Assembly (NCBI GenBank): GCA_025352695.1
Contig: JANXSK010000132.1
Coordinates: 1 to 64,000 of the forward strand
DNA length: 64,000 nt
Reading direction: 5' to 3'
Source: Ferruginibacter sp.
GTDB lineage: Bacteria > Bacteroidota > Bacteroidia > Chitinophagales > Chitinophagaceae
Part shown: positions 63,639 to 64,000 of the stretch, in pieces
Position numbering within the stretch: the stretch's first letter is position 1
Layout: each line of letters starts with the position of its first letter
The notes under the pieces: generated by a model
Seen by the model: only the letters and a program-made list of their open reading frames with translations
Told to the model about the DNA's origin: nothing
Database searches by the model: none
Made by a program: the position numbers and the translations under genes

Positions 63639-64000
63639 ATGAAAGCAACATTTTATACTCATTTTACTTTTACAGTATTTTTTACTTTGGCCGGTTCAAT
63701 AGCACTAGCGCAGGCACCTGCTAAACCTGTAGTAAAGCACATTGAAAAATATAAGCCTCCTGTTGTTCAATCTTACCTTGGTAACATAACCGGCAAAACT
63801 GCTAGTGCCGATGTTGAAATAGCCAAAGTTGTTATTGCATTGCCATTAAAAATTGTTGATGATAAAAAAAATAATTATGCTGTAGTATCTTACCAATTTG
63901 CTTACAAAAGAATTGGTATAACAGAGGATGAAGAAACAGGTAAAACATCTCCACAAAGTGATATTGTATCAAACCAATTTACTGAAAGTCCGCTACCCGC
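63639..64000 (+). CDS. Secreted protein, N-terminal part (truncated by window edge)
   Basis: Starts with ATG and a Sec signal peptide (MKATFYTHFTFTVFF to SIALAQA). The mature part begins PAKPVVKHIEKYKPPVV and has beta-strand-rich segments (QSYLGNITGKTASADVEIAK). It runs open to the end of the window, about 120 codons, so length and family are unknown. The lead-in with Pro/Lys and the following ADVEIAK-type segment are reminiscent of exported Bacteroidota proteins, but no specific family is recognised. It lies 84 bases after valS. Confidence 0.7.
   Translation, partial: MKATFYTHFTFTVFFTLAGSIALAQAPAKPVVKHIEKYKPPVVQSYLGNITGKTASADVEIAKVVIALPLKIVDDKKNNYAVVSYQFAYKRIGITEDEETGKTSPQSDIVSNQFTESPLP

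Noticed and set aside
1-64000. tRNA, rRNA, CRISPR arrays and prophage genes
   Set aside because: No cloverleaf with conserved T-arm, no rRNA-like sequence, no regularly spaced repeats and no phage structural genes were found while reading the intergenic regions.

Overview
The window looks like a chromosomal segment of a Bacteroidota bacterium, most likely in or near the family Chitinophagaceae (inference; no rRNA is present to confirm it). The DNA is AT-rich. It encodes a SusC/SusD pair, several TonB-dependent receptors, and lineage-typical families (DUF4270, DUF6089, BT_3928-like, DUF1599). Shine-Dalgarno sites are not evident. Several housekeeping genes instead carry the Bacteroidota promoter signature TAnnTTTG just upstream of the start.

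Layout. 1-1.2 kb: insertion-sequence debris, with the tail of an IS630-type transposase abutting a decayed IS66 element. 1.5-7.2 kb: gyrA, a saccharopine-dehydrogenase-like enzyme, a decayed DUF6364/PIN toxin-antitoxin pair and a zinc-less sirtuin. 7.3-12.7 kb: a small secreted protein, an S41 lipoprotein protease, an EVE protein, two tandem ferritin-like proteins (one a clear Tat lipoprotein) followed by tatA, and a LutA-like protein. 12.8-20.8 kb: ribH, a TPR protein, pdhA, recF, a DciA-like protein, an orphan DppB-type permease, a DoxX/BT_3928 protein, DUF1599 and folP. 21.4-27.9 kb: a ROK regulator followed by susC-susD and a strong terminator, with no glycosidase.

28-33.1 kb is the most disturbed accessory region. 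It holds an unknown membrane protein, a di-haem cytochrome c peroxidase/MauG pseudogene with three lesions, and an intact FecA-like TonB receptor. Two copies of a degenerate repeat lie at 29.2 and 33.0 kb. 33.2-45.2 kb: FKBP isomerase, NrnA-like DHH phosphoesterase, ndk, TraB/GumN, UbiD, DUF6089 barrel, rluF, rlmB, metK, DUF4270 and a protein made only of a GT5 N-terminal domain. 45.3-52.1 kb: panC, a flippase-like membrane protein, ppk1-ppx (polyphosphate), panB and an O-methyltransferase. 52.2-64 kb: a BtuB-like receptor, ALDH7-type dehydrogenase, ornithine aminotransferase, a TIM-barrel epimerase, VIT1 and CDF metal transporters, valS and a truncated secreted protein.

Functional links: panC and panB supply pantothenate; ppk1 and ppx make and degrade polyphosphate; the saccharopine dehydrogenase and the ALDH7 enzyme could act on the same lysine/aminoadipate-semialdehyde route although 50 kb apart; ROK-SusCD looks like a small nutrient-uptake locus; tatA sits directly after ferritin-like proteins that probably use the Tat system. 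No tRNA, rRNA, CRISPR array or prophage was recognised. The best candidates for unusual biology are the Tat/ferritin-like cluster with its long hairpin, the ROK-controlled enzyme-free SusCD locus, and the repeat-flanked peroxidase/TonB region.
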